A stretch of DNA of 64,000 bases from Sternotherus odoratus (Eukaryota > Chordata > Testudines > Kinosternidae): contig JAVMKO010000021.1 of assembly GCA_032164245.1 (NCBI GenBank), positions 14,452,285 to 14,516,284 of the forward strand, given 5' to 3'. Numbering within the stretch: position 1 is the first letter of the stretch; each line of letters starts with the position of its first letter. This document shows, piece after piece, positions 60,897-64,000 of the stretch. The notes under the pieces were generated by a model. The model saw only the letters and a program-made list of their open reading frames with translations. It was not told where the DNA came from and made no database searches. A program made the position numbers and the translations under genes.

Positions 60897-62219
60897 TAGC
60901 CTCTCACAGGACTGTTCCAGGGAAGGGAAAAAAGCTGCGTTCCTCCAGTGGGGCACTAGGAAAGGTTGGTTTTAAACTCCACTGCTGGTTCAAGGCCAGA
61001 TAGCGGCCATCTTGCCCCCTCAGACCAGGCTTGTTTGTGAGAGGATGAAGGAAACGCTTGTAGCAGTGATTTTTGTTCTCAATGGCAGCTGTGAGAGGTT
61101 TGGGAAGCAGCCCCAACGACGCTGAATGAGTCGGCAGAGTGCTCAGCGCTTTCCTTTATCAATAAGTACATGAGGGTGGGTGCAACTGAGGTTTTATTGT
61201 CAGAAGTTTGGGATGGTTGCATCACTCGTAATGGCAAAGTGGGACATACATAACTAGCTCCTTTCCCTAGAAGCCTCTGTTCTTAGCGCAGCATCCTCAG
61301 CATTGTGGCTAGAAACCGATCCCTGATTACGCTCTGTTTTTGTGATGTTTGGATTATTTTGATTTCACTGAAAGCTCAGATGACATTCTCTTATCTACAG
61401 AGAACAAATTATCTCACTGAAGTTAATCTTTTTTATGATTACAAGATTATAAATTATTAAACAAAATCTGAGAAGTGTGTTGAGATTTACCCTGGGATTG
61501 ACGCAAAGAATACTTCCTTTCAGCATCAACGTTAATTAATAAATGCAGTTTTTGCATACCCAGTTGTTAGAGAGATAACAGAGCTGGCAGACAGTCAACA
61601 GAGAAGTGCTGTCTAGAGCCAAACAGTCTTGCACTTGACATAATTTGTATCTTTAAACAGTGCATTGTCCTTTGATAAAACGGGAGTGTTGGGGCACATG
61701 CAATGGATTAGCAAGGGCGTCACTGACATCATCGATGCGGCTTCAATGTGAGAAGTGATTTCAGGTTACGATGCCGAAAATAGCAGGGTGTCTGACATAC
61801 AATAAATGGCAGCACCCAAAAGCTTAACAGCTACTGGATCTTGGACTCCACATACTCTGGACTTGAGGACAATGCAGAGCCTGGATGAAATCTTGGCCCC
61901 ACTGCAGTCAAGAGCAAAACTCCCCTCCAAGGTGTCAAGATGTCATTCCCTGTTTAGAATGAATGCAGGGTGGGCTGGGTGGGGAGAGGGGAGGAATTGT
62001 AATTCCAGTGGTCCAACTTAATACAATGAGCTAAATTTTGCCCTAACTCACAAATGAAATGAGTTTGAGAGTCTCAGCCTAACCCCCTTACCTCAATATC
62101 ACAAAAGTATCATTTTATTCAGTACCAGTGTCAGCTGTGGTTATTACTGATACAGCTGAGAGAGGAAGTTTGCATGGCCCTTGCCCTTTCTAGACCTTGC
62201 TCTTAGCAAGCCTGTTAGG
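60897..62219. other. Mostly unique non-coding DNA
   Basis: 61883-61930 (TGAAATCTTGGCCCCACTGC, AGTCAAGAGCAAAACTCCCC) resembles a fragment of an old dispersed repeat. Nothing else recognised. Confidence 0.45.
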
Positions 62220-62395
62220 GCATCCAATGGCACTTTACATTTATAGACAAGTCATAAAGCTCCCAGACCCTCACTAGGTAACGAGTGTGTATGATCATTG
62301 CACATTTCATAGGTGAGGAAACTGAGGCACTAAGAGGGGAAGTGACTAACTCAAGGTTTCATAGCCCTGGGGTTAGACTTCAGGACATCCTGGAG
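62220..62395 (-). repeat. MIR/CORE-SINE-like element, antisense
   Basis: GGCACTTTACATTTATAGAC, TTTCATAGGTGAGGAAACTG, AGGCACTAAGAGGGGAAGTG and ACTCAAGGTTTCATAGCC follow the reversed MIR core. Confidence 0.65.
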
Positions 62396-63783
62396 CTGTT
62401 TTATTAGCTTAACAACTGAAATATGTTCATCCTCCTAACAGAATAGTGCCTGGTTGTGGGGGGAGTTGTTTAAGGTGAAGATTTGGATTCTGGGGAGCAT
62501 TAACCTTTTAGGTTGTTGTGACTACCAGAGACAATGAGAAGCACCAGGAGCATCTCCCATCACGGGACAGTAGCTTGATGTTGGTTTGTGTTTATGATCA
62601 ACTCAGCATCCAGGGAATGGAATTATTTTTGGAAGGACAATCTGAGACTACTTGGATTGCTCCTTCTCACACTCCGCAGTAACCAGCCAGGCAAGCTGTG
62701 TACTGCTGGCTGGAGAACGGCAACTGAGCAATTATATTGTTCCAAAATCATGTAGCACCAAAACCCCAGAAACATCTGAATAAAATGAAGAACAAACTCT
62801 GGACCAAATCCTGTTGCCCATACATGCACAAATAACTAATGGAAGTCAAGAGTCCACTGTAGCAAACAAGACTGGGATGAAAAAGGTGAACAGAATTTGG
62901 ACCTTGTGCTAACATGAATATGAATATTTACTTTGTAATTTGTTCCATTTCCTTTTATTTTCGGTAAGTAAATGAGATTGGTCATTTACCTAGTTAGTGC
63001 CAGAACCCCCAACTGTCCTCTTGCATGTTCTTTTATTTTGTGACAGGAAACCTCACAAATGAAAGAGTTAATTCGCTTTCTGTATTAAATATTTACATAA
63101 AAATGTTCAGGAAGGTGTGTGTAAATTATAAATAATGTAAGGCAGGACTGGTCTTGGTTAGAGCTAAGAGACCCAAATTGTATCATCATAATACATTATT
63201 CACATATAATGCATCTATTCTCCTCCATTAGTGCTACTAGAAAAAAGCCCCTGAGTGCTTAACTTGAATTTGGAAGAGTGTAATAAATGTGAGATAAACA
63301 AATAGCAGTGGGGAATGCATCTGTAGTTAAACAAGTGTAAATTACAGTTCAGTCTAATTCCTCCAAACTGCACCTAGGACAAACGTCCTGTTTTCCAGAA
63401 ACAAGAGACTGGATACAAATAGCAAAAGACGATGCAATAAATCCAAATTATCGGAATTAATCCACCTAAAAAGAGTCTCCGTGGAGAATGGCACCCTGCC
63501 GAACATTCACAGGCACAAAGTTACATTTCAATAGCATTAAGGCTGTGACAGAAATTGACAAAAGCAGAGAGTGTAAAGTTAAAGCCAACACTTGGTCCTA
63601 ATTCAGAGAGAAAGTGCATGTAGCAAGTTGGTTGAGATGAGAACAGTGTCAGAGATGGAACATACACAGAGTCCCTTGCAGCTGCTGGCTTATGTCACAG
63701 CCCCAATATCATGTAAACTAATTTTAAATAGAAGATTTATAAAAACTTAGTAGGTTCTCCTTTCTCATAGAAATGTGAGAGTG
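62396..63783. other. AT-rich unique-looking DNA
   Basis: Nothing recognised. Confidence 0.45.
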
Positions 63784-63862
63784 GGCCTAAATATTGAGCG
63801 TGCACATGCTTGTACACACATGTGCCTAAATACTGAGTGTGCGAATGCTTGTGCATGCCTAT
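63784..63862. repeat. 39-bp imperfect tandem duplication
   Basis: GGCCTAAATATTGAGCGTGC.. and TGCCTAAATACTGAGTGTGC.. are successive copies, each followed by ATGCTTGT and a purine-pyrimidine alternating tail. Confidence 0.9.
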
Positions 63863-64000
63863 GCATACATACTATGAGCGGCTGGAGCACATAAGATTGA
63901 TTTGATTTGTAGGGTGGGCTCATCACCATATTTCAGCTGTACAAACCCCGATACTACTAAAAAACACGCCAAGTACATCCGCTAAAAACGTTAACCTGTA

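Overview
This is vertebrate nuclear DNA with no complete gene that I can support. The repeat repertoire suggests a sauropsid, most likely a turtle (a crocodilian is the alternative). It contains hAT transposons with BED/hATC-type transposase remnants, many short elements with GGGC..GTCTACACT-type ends, a CR1 tail, an old L2/CR1-clade LINE end, MIR-like CORE-SINE fragments, and two copies of a short retroelement ending in a CAGACTAACACGGCTGC-type tail. The organism call rests on remembered repeat families, not on a database search. Nearly all open frames are under 145 codons, show no family resemblance, and fall in repeats or unique non-coding DNA. The window therefore reads as intergenic or large-intron sequence.

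Layout. 1-5.4 kb: a Harbinger-like MITE (458-743), a very long AC microsatellite (1687-1819) and a possible conserved non-coding stretch near 3.7-3.9 kb. 5.4-7.9 kb: a hAT MITE, then a 1.6-kb palindromic hAT carrying two inverted transposase C-terminal remnants. 9.4-10.5 kb: a block with a 13-bp CRE-like inverted repeat, then two MITEs side by side. 16.5-18.0 kb: a SINE, then a 1.1-kb hAT bounded by target-site duplications (TSDs) and interrupted by a 216-bp foldback retroelement that contains a hammerhead-ribozyme-like core. 22.6-24.1 kb: two direct copies of an unrecognised ~175-bp element with a CR1 tail between them. 26.7-27.2 kb: an antisense LINE 3' end. 28-33.5 kb: probable LTR-like material and unique sequence. 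35.7-42.1 kb: SINE fragments, a second foldback element (40921-41045), a MITE and a GC-rich G-quadruplex block. 42.9 kb: the best candidate exon of the window. 48-53 kb: MITEs and SINEs, including a MITE inserted inside a SINE. 55.9-57.8 kb: homeodomain-motif-rich and ORF-bearing stretches that may be conserved enhancers. 58.5-59 kb: MITE and LTR-like fragments. The remainder is unique-looking.

The most interesting signals are the two foldback insertions, which share an architecture (inverted copy, direct copy, same 3' tail, 12-14 bp TSD; one retains a hammerhead-like core), and the duplicated element at 22.6/23.95 kb, whose first ~66 bp are almost identical while the rest has diverged. Work was by eye; element boundaries without a TSD are approximate.
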